DNA of 59,735 nt from Clostridia bacterium (GCA_029007295.1 JAQXHN010000049.1:1-59735); one strand, 5' to 3'. Shown: positions 1 to 7,944, numbered from the stretch's first letter. The notes: generated by a model from the sequence alone, not told the origin. Translations and numbers: made by a program.

Positions 1-64
1 ATATATTTAATAAGAGCGATCTGAATTTGTGCTATTTCGTCTCGCCAAATGCAAATAGCGGGTA
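1..64 (+). other. Possible 3' end of an upstream reading frame
   Basis: One plus-strand frame is open from the left edge and stops at a TAA at 62-64, giving about 20 codons with no recognisable motif. It could be the tail of a gene that begins outside the window or chance. It precedes a good terminator (138-162), which at least shows that a plus-strand transcript enters from the left. A structured RNA is an equal possibility. Confidence 0.2.
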
Positions 65-137
65 ATACGACTATGTCAAGCAGAAACACCTTATTTTAAG
101 CAGCATAATACATTGTGCCTATTCGTCGCTCAGTCAC

Positions 138-164
138 AAAACTCCGGATTTTTCGGAGTTTTTT
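138..164 (+). terminator. Rho-independent terminator
   Basis: A 9-bp stem (AAAACTCCG with CGGAGTTTT) encloses a 7-base loop and runs into a T tract. It ends a transcript entering from the left edge. Confidence 0.75.
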
Positions 165-178
165 ATTTTATTATATTT

Positions 179-196
179 TTTTACCGCACGGTAAAA
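179..196. promoter_or_regulatory. 18-bp perfect dyad, possible operator
   Basis: TTTTACCG and CGGTAAAA are exact inverted repeats separated by CA. The two-base centre is too short for a stable RNA loop, so a DNA-binding dimer is the better reading. It lies about 145 bp upstream of the promoter of the catabolic operon, which contains no regulator gene of its own. The site is visible; its function is inferred. Confidence 0.4.
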
Positions 197-282
197 TTTT
201 TCGACGGTATATTATTACGATAACCGCTTATAAAACAAACAAGCATAAGTCGAGCATTTTAACTGATTTTTTCTTTTGTCAC

Positions 283-306
283 AGCACCTGATACAAGGTG
301 CTTTTT
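283..306 (+). terminator. Rho-independent terminator
   Basis: A 7-bp stem (AGCACCT/AGGTGCT) with a 6-base loop is followed by TTTTG and a further T-rich stretch. No gene lies between this terminator and the one at 138, so it may end a small RNA or act as a second barrier to read-through. Confidence 0.7.
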
Positions 307-340
307 GTTTATTTTTTCGGATAAATTCTTAATAAAAATG

Positions 341-369
341 TTGACCGATAACGAAAAAAGATGTATAAT
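341..369 (+). promoter_or_regulatory. Sigma-A-type promoter of the catabolic operon
   Basis: TTGACC at 341-346 and TATAAT at 364-369 are separated by 17 bases. A strong ribosome site (AAAGGAG, 390-396) and the ATG at 401 follow. No other convincing promoter is seen until after 7885, so it probably drives all eight genes. Confidence 0.75.
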
Positions 370-400
370 AAATTAAAAATGAAAATCCAAAGGAGTTTCT

Positions 401-1075
401 ATGATAGAGCTTAATAACGATAAACAAATTTTTGCCATGATGCGCGAATATCTCTATACTGCGGTTGTCGGTGATATAATGGATACAATGGGATACGAGC
501 ATCAGTTTTTACCTCCTCAAATAAGACCTCTTCGCGACGATATGGTTGTAGTCGGCAGAGCAATGACCGTAACGGAATGCGACGCAAATACTCCCGAAGC
601 AAAAGCCATGCCGAAATTCGGTAAGATGTTCGAGGCCCTTGATAATTTAAAGGAGGATGAAGTATACATCTGCTCAGGCTGCTCACCTACATATGCGGTT
701 CTCGGCGAGCTTATGTCAATGAGAGCGAAGTACCTAAAGTCCTCCGGAGCTGTTTTAAACGGTTATCTACGTGACACGCACGGTATCCTGAAGCTTGACT
801 ATCCGGTATTTACATACGGTTGTTATGCACAGGATCAGGGACCGCGAGGCGTTGTTACCGATTACCGCAAGCCTTTACAGGTCGGAGACGTATTGGTAAA
901 TCCGGGCGATATTGTATTCGGCGATATTGACGGAGTAGTAATTATTCCCAAGACAATCGAAAAAGAGGTGCTTACGAAGGCTTACGAAAAGGCGGTCGGA
1001 GAAAAGACGGTTGCTAACCTCCTAAAAAACGGTGTATCAAGCTACGATGCATTTAAGCAGTACGGAATCTTCTGA
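401..1075 (+). CDS. RraA-family protein (HMG/CHA aldolase-like)
   Basis: This 224-residue protein belongs to the RraA / 4-hydroxy-4-methyl-2-oxoglutarate aldolase family. Family signatures are the VVGDIMDTMG start region, an Arg-Asp pair at 124-125 after GAVLNGYL, and GDIDGVVIIPK near residue 178. In the family, Arg-Asp helps bind substrate and the divalent metal in true aldolases, so an enzyme is more likely than the RNase E inhibitor RraA. AAAGGAG five bases upstream fixes the ATG. It is first in an operon that otherwise reads as amino-sugar-acid catabolism. It may be a second aldolase or decarboxylase on a keto-acid intermediate, but I cannot assign a substrate. The family call is firm and the role is open. 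Confidence 0.85.
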   Translation: MIELNNDKQIFAMMREYLYTAVVGDIMDTMGYEHQFLPPQIRPLRDDMVVVGRAMTVTECDANTPEAKAMPKFGKMFEALDNLKEDEVYICSGCSPTYAVLGELMSMRAKYLKSSGAVLNGYLRDTHGILKLDYPVFTYGCYAQDQGPRGVVTDYRKPLQVGDVLVNPGDIVFGDIDGVVIIPKTIEKEVLTKAYEKAVGEKTVANLLKNGVSSYDAFKQYGIF

Positions 1076-1093
1076 TAAAAGAGGTGTATTGTT

Positions 1094-2698
1094 TTGCATA
1101 AGCTTTTAATAAAAAATGCAAAAGTAATCGACGGCTTCGGCAACGAGCCTTTTTCCGCAGATGTTGCGACAGACGGCGGCAAAATAAGCAAGATATATCA
1201 AAACAGCGAAGGCGTTGAGGCGGAAAAAATAATAGACGCCGCCGGAAAATATTTAACTCCCGGATTTATAGATATTCACAGACATGCCGACGCTTTTGTT
1301 ACCGGCGACAAATTCGGTGAAATTGAATTATCTCAGGGACTTACAACGATAGTTAACGGACAGTGCGGGCTAACAATAGCTCCGTGTACAAAGCCGAACA
1401 GGGAAAAAATTCTTGATTTTTTAGAGCCTGTCATGGGCAGAGCCGACGATTCTGTATATTTTGAAACCGTGTCTGAGTATTTTGACATTCTTGAAAACAG
1501 AACTCTTGCACTTAATGTCGGTATGTGCGTCGGCAACGGAACGCTTCGTATGAATTCGAGAGGCTTTGAGCCCGGTGAAAACCTAACGGACAGCGAATTA
1601 AAAATCACTCATAAGCTGCTCAGAGATTCGCTTGACGCAGGCTGTCTCGGCGTTACAATGGGAATAGTTTACGCTCCTGAAAATTGCTATCGCCATAATG
1701 GATTTGTTAAAGCGCTGGAGCCGATGAGCGATTATAAGGTACCCCTTGTATGTCATGTAAGAGGCTACGGCGATTTGCTTCAGGGTTCGCTTCGGGAGGT
1801 TATCTCTGTTGCAAAGGATTTAAACGTTCCCCTGCATATAAGTCACATGATGGCAGTCGGTAAGCAAAATTGGGGACAGGGTCTTGATAAAGCGCTCGGT
1901 ATTCTCGACGAAGCAAGGGCTTCGGGAATGCAGATATCCTGCGATGTTTATCCCTATACGGCAGGCTCTTCTCAGCTGATTCAAATATTGCCGCCGTGGT
2001 ATCAGGAAGGGGGAGTTGACGCTATTATTAAGCGCTTGTCCGACCCTGAAATGAGAAAAGAGCTTGTTGAAATACTCAAAAAGCCTAATACAAGGTTTGA
2101 AAATTTGCTTTATTCAACCGGATTTGACGCACTTCTTGTCACAACTCTCGGCTCGGAAAAGAATCAGCAATATGTAGGCAAGACAATTACGGAGATTGCA
2201 AGGATGCAAGGAAAGGACCCTTACGACTGTGCATTTGATTTACTGATAGAAGAAAACTGCAATGTAACAATGGTAATATTCATTACAAGCGAGGAGGATA
2301 TTTTAAATATCATTAAATATCCGTACAGCAGTATTATTTCCGATTCGGTTTATCCTATAAGCGGTTTACCTCATCCGAGATTATATGGGACATATCCAAA
2401 GGTTCTTGCCGAGTTTGTGCGCGACAGAAAGCTTCTTAAGCTGCCTTTTGCGATTCAAAAGATGACGAGCGAAAGCGCAAAGCTTTACAGAATCGGCAAA
2501 AAGGGAGCGATTAAAGAAGGATATGACGCGGATTTATGTATTTTTGACTTAAATAATATTGCAACCGATTCAACATATGTTGAGTCCCGTGTCAATGCAA
2601 GGGGTATGGATTATGTGTTGGTCGGCGGTGAAATTGCCTACGAAAACGGTAAGGTAGTTAATAAAAATTGCGGCGGGCTTATTCGTCGAAAGGATTAA
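1094..2698 (+). CDS. N-acyl-D-amino-acid deacylase (D-aminoacylase) family
   Basis: This is a 534-residue amidohydrolase-superfamily enzyme that hydrolyses the amide of N-acyl D-amino acids. The metal site is visible: His62 and His64 in DIHRHAD, Cys91 in NGQCGL (the bridging Cys typical of D-aminoacylases), His in VCHVRG and HISHM, and Asp in ISDSVYP. Length matches the family. The start is a TTG preceded by GAGGTG, 18 bases after the previous stop. N-acetylglucosaminate is chemically an N-acyl-D-amino acid. Beside a SelA-like ammonia-lyase and KDG/KDPG enzymes, a role as deacetylase of an N-acetylaldosaminic acid fits better than peptide or D-amino-acid turnover. There is no signal peptide, so it is cytoplasmic. 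Substrate is inferred. Confidence 0.88.
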   Translation: MHKLLIKNAKVIDGFGNEPFSADVATDGGKISKIYQNSEGVEAEKIIDAAGKYLTPGFIDIHRHADAFVTGDKFGEIELSQGLTTIVNGQCGLTIAPCTKPNREKILDFLEPVMGRADDSVYFETVSEYFDILENRTLALNVGMCVGNGTLRMNSRGFEPGENLTDSELKITHKLLRDSLDAGCLGVTMGIVYAPENCYRHNGFVKALEPMSDYKVPLVCHVRGYGDLLQGSLREVISVAKDLNVPLHISHMMAVGKQNWGQGLDKALGILDEARASGMQISCDVYPYTAGSSQLIQILPPWYQEGGVDAIIKRLSDPEMRKELVEILKKPNTRFENLLYSTGFDALLVTTLGSEKNQQYVGKTITEIARMQGKDPYDCAFDLLIEENCNVTMVIFITSEEDILNIIKYPYSSIISDSVYPISGLPHPRLYGTYPKVLAEFVRDRKLLKLPFAIQKMTSESAKLYRIGKKGAIKEGYDADLCIFDLNNIATDSTYVESRVNARGMDYVLVGGEIAYENGKVVNKNCGGLIRRKD

Positions 2699-2710
2699 GA
2701 GGTACATAAT

Positions 2711-3826
2711 ATGTCAAACATATACGATGAGCTCGGCACTCAGAAAATAATAAATGCAACCGGTACATACACCGTTCTCGGCGGCTCGAGAATGAGCGAT
2801 AAGACTCTGGAGGATATTAAGAGTGCCGCAGGTAATTTCGTTGAAATTAAGAAATTACAGAAAATAATTAACGAAAAGGTAGCTGTTCTTACACATAACG
2901 AAGCGGCTTATATCACAAACGGAGCGGCATGTGCATTGTATCTTGCCACCTGTGCCGCATTGCAGATTAAAAACGGCAAAAGCCGACATTTCTATATTAC
3001 GAAGGACGAAAAGGATAAAAGAAACTGTGTTGTTTTTAAGTCGCACAGAAATCCGTACGATTATACAATAAGTCAGGCAGGAGTAGCATATAAGGAAATC
3101 GGCTATCCGAATTTCATTTTACCTGCAACATGCGAGGATTTAGAAGAAGCAATAGACGAAAATACCTGTATGATATACTATGTTCATGCAGTGTGGACGC
3201 CGGACGGTGCGCTGGATCTCGAAAATACTATCAGAATCGCACATGAACGGGGTATTCCCGTTATCGTTGATGCGGCGGCTCAGTTACCTCCTCTTTCTAA
3301 CCTTTGGACCTTTACCGAAATGGGAGCGGACGCCGTCCTATTCAGCGGCGGAAAGGATATAAGAGGACCTCAGTCATCGGGACTTATGGTAGGTAAAAAG
3401 TCCTTTATCGATGTAGTTGCCTCTCTCGGATTCCCGATTTACGGCGCCGGAAGGATGCTTAAGGTCGGCAGAGAGGAAATGGTAGGCTTATACAGTGCTT
3501 TAAAGCAGTATGTTGAAATGGATCACGACGCCCGTGCCGAATGGTGTGAGGGCGAGGTAAATAAAGTAATCGAAGCGACTGAGTCTATGAAGCACTTTAA
3601 CGCACAAAGAAGCTTCCCGAACGAGGCGGGACAGCCGATTGCAAGAGCGATAGTCTATACGGATGCAGACAGTCAAAAAGTCCATGATATGCTTATGGAT
3701 TACGATGTAGGCATTTATGTTATGACAGAGGGTAAAAATGCATTTTATGTAAACCCGATGACGATGTATGACGGCGACGCCGAATACGTTATTGAAAAAT
3801 TATATGACATTGATAAAAAATTATAA
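2711..3826 (+). CDS. SelA-like PLP enzyme, D-glucosaminate ammonia-lyase type
   Basis: This 371-residue fold-type I PLP enzyme belongs to the SelA-like group that includes D-glucosaminate-6-phosphate ammonia-lyase (DgaE). The likely Schiff-base lysine is Lys215 in FSGGKDIRGPQ and the cofactor-ring aspartate is Asp187 in VIVDAAAQLPP. Selenocysteine synthase itself is longer and would need selD/selB neighbours, which are absent. Upstream is a D-aminoacylase; downstream come RidA, KDPG aldolase and KDG kinase. Because the kinase acts on 2-keto-3-deoxygluconate, the substrate is probably the unphosphorylated 2-amino-2-deoxy-aldonate, releasing ammonia. The fold is confident; the exact sugar acid is inferred. 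Confidence 0.83.
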   Translation: MSNIYDELGTQKIINATGTYTVLGGSRMSDKTLEDIKSAAGNFVEIKKLQKIINEKVAVLTHNEAAYITNGAACALYLATCAALQIKNGKSRHFYITKDEKDKRNCVVFKSHRNPYDYTISQAGVAYKEIGYPNFILPATCEDLEEAIDENTCMIYYVHAVWTPDGALDLENTIRIAHERGIPVIVDAAAQLPPLSNLWTFTEMGADAVLFSGGKDIRGPQSSGLMVGKKSFIDVVASLGFPIYGAGRMLKVGREEMVGLYSALKQYVEMDHDARAEWCEGEVNKVIEATESMKHFNAQRSFPNEAGQPIARAIVYTDADSQKVHDMLMDYDVGIYVMTEGKNAFYVNPMTMYDGDAEYVIEKLYDIDKKL

Positions 3827-3840
3827 TAAAGAGGTGCCAA

Positions 3841-4635
3841 ATGAACAAGAACGGAAGAAGAACGGTTTTAGTTACAGGCGGAGCAAAGGGAATCGGGCAA
3901 TCCATTTCCATTGAGATGGCGCGCGCCGGCTACGATGTAGCCGTCAATTACCACAACAGAAGAGGAATGGCAGAGGAAACGAAAGCCGAAATCGAAAAGC
4001 TTGGCAGAGATTGTTTCCTTATACATGCCGACATGGGCGATCTTAAGTCAATTGAAAATATGTACAATGAAGTTTATAACTATTTCGAAGACCTCGATGT
4101 AGTGGTAAACAATGCAGGCGTTGGCAAAGAGGTATATTTTCTTGACACAACAGAGGAAGATTTTGATTTTATGAATCTCGTTGACTGGAAGGGACTTTTC
4201 TTCTCGAGCCAGTATGCCGCAAAGAGAATGATTGAACACAACAACAAGGGCGTTATCATCAATGTTTCATCTAATCAAAGCGTCGGCTGTTGGCCGCGTT
4301 CAACGGTCTATGCTCCCGTAAAGGCGGCTGTTGATAAATTTACAAAGAACTGCGCAATGGAAATGGCTCCTTACGGAATCCGTGTAGTAGCCATAGCTCC
4401 CGGATATACCAACGTAGGTTGGCCGAAGGGCGATATTCGTCTTGAAGCGGAAGCAAGACTTCCTTTAAAGAGATTTGCTTCAACAAAGGAAATAGCAAAG
4501 GGATGTATCTACCTTGCGTCCGAAGACGCCGACTATATCACAGGCTTTACGCTTACCATCGACGGCGGAGCGCTTTTGCCGGTTGTTGCCGAAAACGACT
4601 TCGTAAAGGGAGTTCCGGTAGACAATAAGCAATGA
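3841..4635 (+). CDS. Short-chain dehydrogenase/reductase (sugar 1-dehydrogenase-like)
   Basis: This is a 264-residue classical SDR. TGGAKGIG near residue 12 binds NAD(P), VVNNAGVG is the central motif, the catalytic Ser lies in NVSSNQS, and YAPVK is the YxxxK pair. The C-terminal DYITGFTLTIDGG is typical of glucose-1-dehydrogenase and 3-ketoacyl reductase relatives. It overlaps the lactonase start by four bases, so the two are translationally coupled. That suggests the lactone made by oxidising a sugar at C1 is the lactonase substrate. An SDR N-acetylmannosamine 1-dehydrogenase is known elsewhere, so an N-acetylhexosamine substrate is plausible. Substrate and cofactor preference cannot be read from sequence. 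Confidence 0.85.
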   Translation: MNKNGRRTVLVTGGAKGIGQSISIEMARAGYDVAVNYHNRRGMAEETKAEIEKLGRDCFLIHADMGDLKSIENMYNEVYNYFEDLDVVVNNAGVGKEVYFLDTTEEDFDFMNLVDWKGLFFSSQYAAKRMIEHNNKGVIINVSSNQSVGCWPRSTVYAPVKAAVDKFTKNCAMEMAPYGIRVVAIAPGYTNVGWPKGDIRLEAEARLPLKRFASTKEIAKGCIYLASEDADYITGFTLTIDGGALLPVVAENDFVKGVPVDNKQ

Positions 4636-5684
4636 AAAAGTACTTTTATACCGGCTCATATTCGTCAAGTGAAGAGAATGCAATAAATCTCATTTCTCTT
4701 GACATGAAATCGGGAAGAATGCAAAAAGAAAAGGGATTTTCTCAAATTGAAAATCCCTCATATCTTGCAATAAATAAGCAAAACGACCGTCTTTATGCGT
4801 TAAGCGAATGCGATGGGTACGGTGAGATTACCGCATATAATATTAATTCGGAAGGCGAGCTTACAAAAATTAACAGCGTCAAAACGAAGGGCGGACAGCT
4901 GTGTCATATTACATTGAATCCGAGCGAAACGTTAATTTGTGTTGCAGGATACGAAAGCGGAACCGTTGACATATTTTTTCTTGATGAAACCAGGGGTATA
5001 GGAGAGAAATTTTTTTCCGACGTTCATTTTGGAAATGGCAAAATCGAGGGAAGGCAGGATTGTCCGCACTGTCATTTTGTGTTTTTTCCGAAAAATCGGG
5101 ATAATACTTTTTATGTAACAGACCTCGGAACAGACGAGCTGTACAGATATGAAATTGACAAAGATATCGTTCGGATAAAATCAAAGCTGAAAATTCCCGA
5201 CGCAGACGGGCCGAGACATATTGTTCAAAGCGGAGTAAACGAGGATATAATATACCTTGTCTGTGAAATATCGTTTAAGATTCACACGATTCGCATGCAT
5301 GAGGACGGCGACGAAATAATCGATACGGTGTCTACCGTAGAAGACGGAGCGGAATATTATGGCGGAGCAGGCGCAATTAGAATAAGCAAGGATAACAAAT
5401 ATCTTTATGTAAGTAACCGTGTTATTACGCCGGATTCGGGACTTGACAGCATCGCAAGGTTTTCTTTCGACGAAAACCTGTTGCCTGTAAATAAAAAGAT
5501 TACAAAATCCGGACATCATATGCCGAGAGATTTTTACATCTTTGACGATATCTTGGTTTCGGCTTCTCAAACAGATGATAAGCTTGTCTCTTACGGATTA
5601 AATGCAGATAACGGCGAAATTAAGAATAAATTAAGCGAAATAAAATTAAAACACCCGGTTTGTATAATACCGTATAACAAATAA
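4632..5684 (+). CDS. Lactonase, 7-bladed beta-propeller (Pgl family)
   Basis: The 350-residue protein belongs to the lactonase / 6-phosphogluconolactonase beta-propeller family. It opens with the family's YTGSYSSS. Repeated blade strands include PSYLAINKQNDRLYAL, HITLNPSETLICVA, CPHCHFVFFPK, GPRHIV and KYLYVSNR. Members hydrolyse sugar lactones to aldonic acids. The start ATG overlaps the stop of the SDR gene (ATGA), which couples the dehydrogenase and lactonase steps. No signal peptide is seen, so the enzyme is cytoplasmic. No phosphogluconate dehydrogenase gene is nearby, which argues against a pentose-phosphate role here. Confidence 0.85.
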   Translation: MKKYFYTGSYSSSEENAINLISLDMKSGRMQKEKGFSQIENPSYLAINKQNDRLYALSECDGYGEITAYNINSEGELTKINSVKTKGGQLCHITLNPSETLICVAGYESGTVDIFFLDETRGIGEKFFSDVHFGNGKIEGRQDCPHCHFVFFPKNRDNTFYVTDLGTDELYRYEIDKDIVRIKSKLKIPDADGPRHIVQSGVNEDIIYLVCEISFKIHTIRMHEDGDEIIDTVSTVEDGAEYYGGAGAIRISKDNKYLYVSNRVITPDSGLDSIARFSFDENLLPVNKKITKSGHHMPRDFYIFDDILVSASQTDDKLVSYGLNADNGEIKNKLSEIKLKHPVCIIPYNK

Positions 5685-5696
5685 AGGAGTAAAATT

Positions 5697-6086
5697 ATGA
5701 GTGAATTAAAGAAGATTCCGGAGAATGCAAAGCAGCATGTAACCGCAGGACCGTATTCTCCCGTGCTTGAAATCGAATGCAAAAAGCTGGTAGTAATTTC
5801 CGGTTCTGCCGCTATAGCAATGGACGGCAGTATTATCGGTACAACAATAGAGGAGCAGGCAAAGGCAACGCTTGAAAACTGCAAGAAACAGCTTTTGAGC
5901 GCGGGCTGTACCTTTGACGACGTATTCAAAGTAAATGTATTTATGAAAGACCTGAAGGATTGGGGCAGGTTTAACGAGGTATATAAACTTGAATTTCCCG
6001 ACCCAAAGCCTGTGAGAACAGCTGTACAGGTCGGATTATTGCCGGATTTGCTTTGTGAAATAGAAATGTGGGCGGTGAAGAAATGA
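5697..6086 (+). CDS. RidA (YjgF/YER057c/UK114) imine deaminase family
   Basis: At 129 residues this is a full-length Rid protein. GPYSP near residue 19, the substrate-binding Arg in PVRTAVQVG and the Glu of CEIEMWA are those of catalytically active RidA. Such proteins hydrolyse the enamine/imine products of PLP dehydratases to keto acids and ammonia. A partner PLP lyase sits three genes upstream, so it probably completes conversion of the amino sugar acid to 2-keto-3-deoxygluconate. I recall a Rid-family deaminase acting on glucosaminate in a marine oxidative chitin pathway, so it could even be the primary deaminase. Ribosome site AAGGAG precedes the ATG. Confidence 0.9.
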   Translation: MSELKKIPENAKQHVTAGPYSPVLEIECKKLVVISGSAAIAMDGSIIGTTIEEQAKATLENCKKQLLSAGCTFDDVFKVNVFMKDLKDWGRFNEVYKLEFPDPKPVRTAVQVGLLPDLLCEIEMWAVKK

Positions 6087-6724
6087 TGTTCTCTGTATTA
6101 GATGAAATAGGTAAGCTCGGTATTGTACCCGTAGTTGTAATTGACGACGCAAACGATGCAAAGGCGCTTGCGAACGCTCTTTGCGAGGGCGGACTTCCCT
6201 GTGCGGAGGTTACATTCCGTACTGCTGCGGCCGAGGAGGCGTTAAAGATTATTTCGAAGGAGTTTCCCGAAATGCTTGTCGGCGCAGGTACCGTTCTCAC
6301 TACAGAGCAGGTTGATAAAGCAGTAAATGCAGGCGCTAAATTTATTGTAAGCCCCGGACTTAATCCGGCGGTAGTAAAATACTGTACAGACAAAAAAATA
6401 CCGGTTATACCGGGTATTTGCACGCCGAGTGAAGCGGAGCTTGCCATGTCGCTAGGACTTGAAACGGTTAAATTCTTTCCTGCCGAACAGGCAGGCGGAC
6501 TAAAGATGATTAAGGCTATGTCGGCGCCCTACAGCAATCTTAAGTTCATGCCTACAGGAGGAATAAACGCTGAAAACGTACGCGAATATCTGGCGTTCAA
6601 CAGGATATTGGCCTGCGGAGGAAGCTGGATGGTTAAAGGAGCTTTAATTAAAGAGGGAAAATTCGATGAAATAAAGAAAATGACAAAAGAAGCCGTTGAC
6701 ATCGTTCGTGAAATCAGAGGTTAA
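6083..6724 (+). CDS. eda: 2-keto-3-deoxy-6-phosphogluconate aldolase (KDPG/KHG)
   Basis: This is a 213-residue class I aldolase that splits KDPG into pyruvate and glyceraldehyde 3-phosphate. Family residues are present: Glu42 and Arg46 in AEVTFRT, VGAGTVL, the Schiff-base Lys130 in ETVKFFPAE, and FMPTGGI for phosphate binding. A GTG five codons upstream is possible, but GGTGAAG lies just before the ATG at 6083, which also overlaps the ridA stop as ATGA, so 6083 is preferred. Together with the next gene it forms the lower half of an Entner-Doudoroff route. Confidence 0.9.
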   Translation: MMFSVLDEIGKLGIVPVVVIDDANDAKALANALCEGGLPCAEVTFRTAAAEEALKIISKEFPEMLVGAGTVLTTEQVDKAVNAGAKFIVSPGLNPAVVKYCTDKKIPVIPGICTPSEAELAMSLGLETVKFFPAEQAGGLKMIKAMSAPYSNLKFMPTGGINAENVREYLAFNRILACGGSWMVKGALIKEGKFDEIKKMTKEAVDIVREIRG

Positions 6725-6787
6725 TTGTATCTTTATCGGGCAAAAATAATTTTTGCGTATTAATACTGGAAAGGTTTGGATAATAAT

Positions 6788-7885
6788 ATGGAACTCAATT
6801 TAAAACCGAAGCAGGAATGTGCGTTTGATGCTGTTTCTCTCGGTGAAGTAATGCTTCGTCTTGACCCCGGCGAGGGAAGAATCAGAACGGCGCGTTCTTT
6901 CAGAGCGTGGGAGGGCGGCGGAGAATATAATGTTATTCGCGGGCTGCGTCGTTGCTTCGGTATGAAAACAGTGGTTATCACTGCCTTTGCACAGAATGAA
7001 ATCGGACTTTTAATGGAAGATTTTATTTTGCAGGGGGGCGTTGATACATCGCTTATTAAGTGGATGAAGACAGACGGTATCGGAAGAATATGCAGAAACG
7101 GTTTGAATTTTACCGAAAGAGGCTTCGGTATCAGAGGCGCCCTCGGTTGCTCTGACCGTGCAAATACCGCTATATCAAAAGCAACTCCCGAGGATTTTGA
7201 TTTTGAATACATTTTCGGCAAGCTCGGCGTTCGTTGGTTGCATACCGGCGGTATATATGCGGCGCTGTCCGAGCAGTCGTGCAAAACAGTAATCGAAGCA
7301 ATTAAGACGGCAAAGAAATACGGTACAATTGTCTCCTATGATTTGAATTACCGTCCCTCAATGTGGAGTGCAATAGGCGGTATTGAAAAGGCAAGGGAAG
7401 TAAATAAAGAAATTGCAAAATATGTGGACGTTATGATAGGTAATGAGGAGGATTTCACCGCTTGCTTAGGCTTTGAGATCGAAGGAAACGATGAAAATCT
7501 AAAGTCGTTAAATCTTGACGGATATAAAAAGATGATTGATACCGCCGCAAAAACATATCCAAACTTTAAGGTTGTTGCAACAACCCTGCGTGAGGTTAAA
7601 ACCGCAACGGTCAATGATTGGAGCGCAATCTGTTACTGTGACGGTGAAATTTACAAGGCAAAAGACTATAAGGGTCTTGAAATTATGGATAGGGTCGGCG
7701 GCGGCGATTCTTTTGCGTCGGGTCTTATTTACGGCCTTATGCAGTTCGGCGATGCGAAGATTGCAGTTGAATACGGTGCGGCTCACGGCGCTCTTGCAAT
7801 GACTACGCCCGGCGATACTACCATGGCTAGCAAAAAAGAGGTTGAAGCTATTGTAGGCGGCGCCGGTGCAAGAGTAGCAAGATAA
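6788..7885 (+). CDS. kdgK: PfkB-family 2-keto-3-deoxygluconate kinase
   Basis: This 365-residue ribokinase-family sugar kinase begins with DAVSLGEVMLRLDPGEG, followed by FRAWEGGGEYNV for sugar binding. The C-terminal DRVGGGDSFASG (near residue 304) carries the GxGD anion hole and catalytic Asp. The neighbouring KDPG aldolase identifies the likely reaction as ATP-dependent phosphorylation of KDG to KDPG. It lies 63 bases beyond eda, the widest gap in the operon, with GGAAAGG about 13 bases before the ATG. An in-frame TTG at 6776 is too close to that site. A terminator at 7913-7938 follows. Confidence 0.86.
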   Translation: MELNLKPKQECAFDAVSLGEVMLRLDPGEGRIRTARSFRAWEGGGEYNVIRGLRRCFGMKTVVITAFAQNEIGLLMEDFILQGGVDTSLIKWMKTDGIGRICRNGLNFTERGFGIRGALGCSDRANTAISKATPEDFDFEYIFGKLGVRWLHTGGIYAALSEQSCKTVIEAIKTAKKYGTIVSYDLNYRPSMWSAIGGIEKAREVNKEIAKYVDVMIGNEEDFTACLGFEIEGNDENLKSLNLDGYKKMIDTAAKTYPNFKVVATTLREVKTATVNDWSAICYCDGEIYKAKDYKGLEIMDRVGGGDSFASGLIYGLMQFGDAKIAVEYGAAHGALAMTTPGDTTMASKKEVEAIVGGAGARVAR

Positions 7886-7912
7886 CCGACGAAATTTTTC
7901 TGAATAAAAGGG

Positions 7913-7938
7913 CAGCTGTCACTTTAATGTGACAGCTG
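7913..7938. terminator. Bidirectional terminator
   Basis: A 10-bp perfect stem (CAGCTGTCAC/GTGACAGCTG) with a 6-base loop lies between the converging kdgK and methyltransferase genes. The T-rich tail is modest on both sides. Confidence 0.75.
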
Positions 7939-7944
7939 TTTGTA

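Larger units (their letters stand above)
65..340. other. Intergenic region with two terminators and an operator-like dyad
   Basis: No gene of normal length is visible. The stretch holds two rho-independent terminators on the plus strand (138-162 and 283-302) and a perfect 8-bp inverted repeat with a 2-bp centre at 179-196. The 120 bases between the terminators could encode a short transcript, but I see no clear promoter or RNA family signature in it. Confidence 0.5.

Noticed and set aside
1..137. Known structured RNA (tmRNA, RNase P RNA, 6S, SRP RNA) 3' end
   Set aside because: None of the conserved terminal motifs of these RNAs could be recognised; only a terminator is clear.
2711..3826. 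True selenocysteine synthase (selA) and a selenoprotein locus
   Set aside because: The protein is shorter than SelA, no selB, selD or SECIS-like element is nearby, and its operon is catabolic.
5971..6447. 158-codon minus-strand reading frame opposite ridA/eda
   Set aside because: Antisense shadow of two confident genes, with low-complexity Ala/Ser sequence.
6760..7284. 174-codon minus-strand reading frame opposite kdgK
   Set aside because: Antisense shadow of a well-supported kinase gene; composition rich in Pro/Ser/Ile as expected for such shadows.
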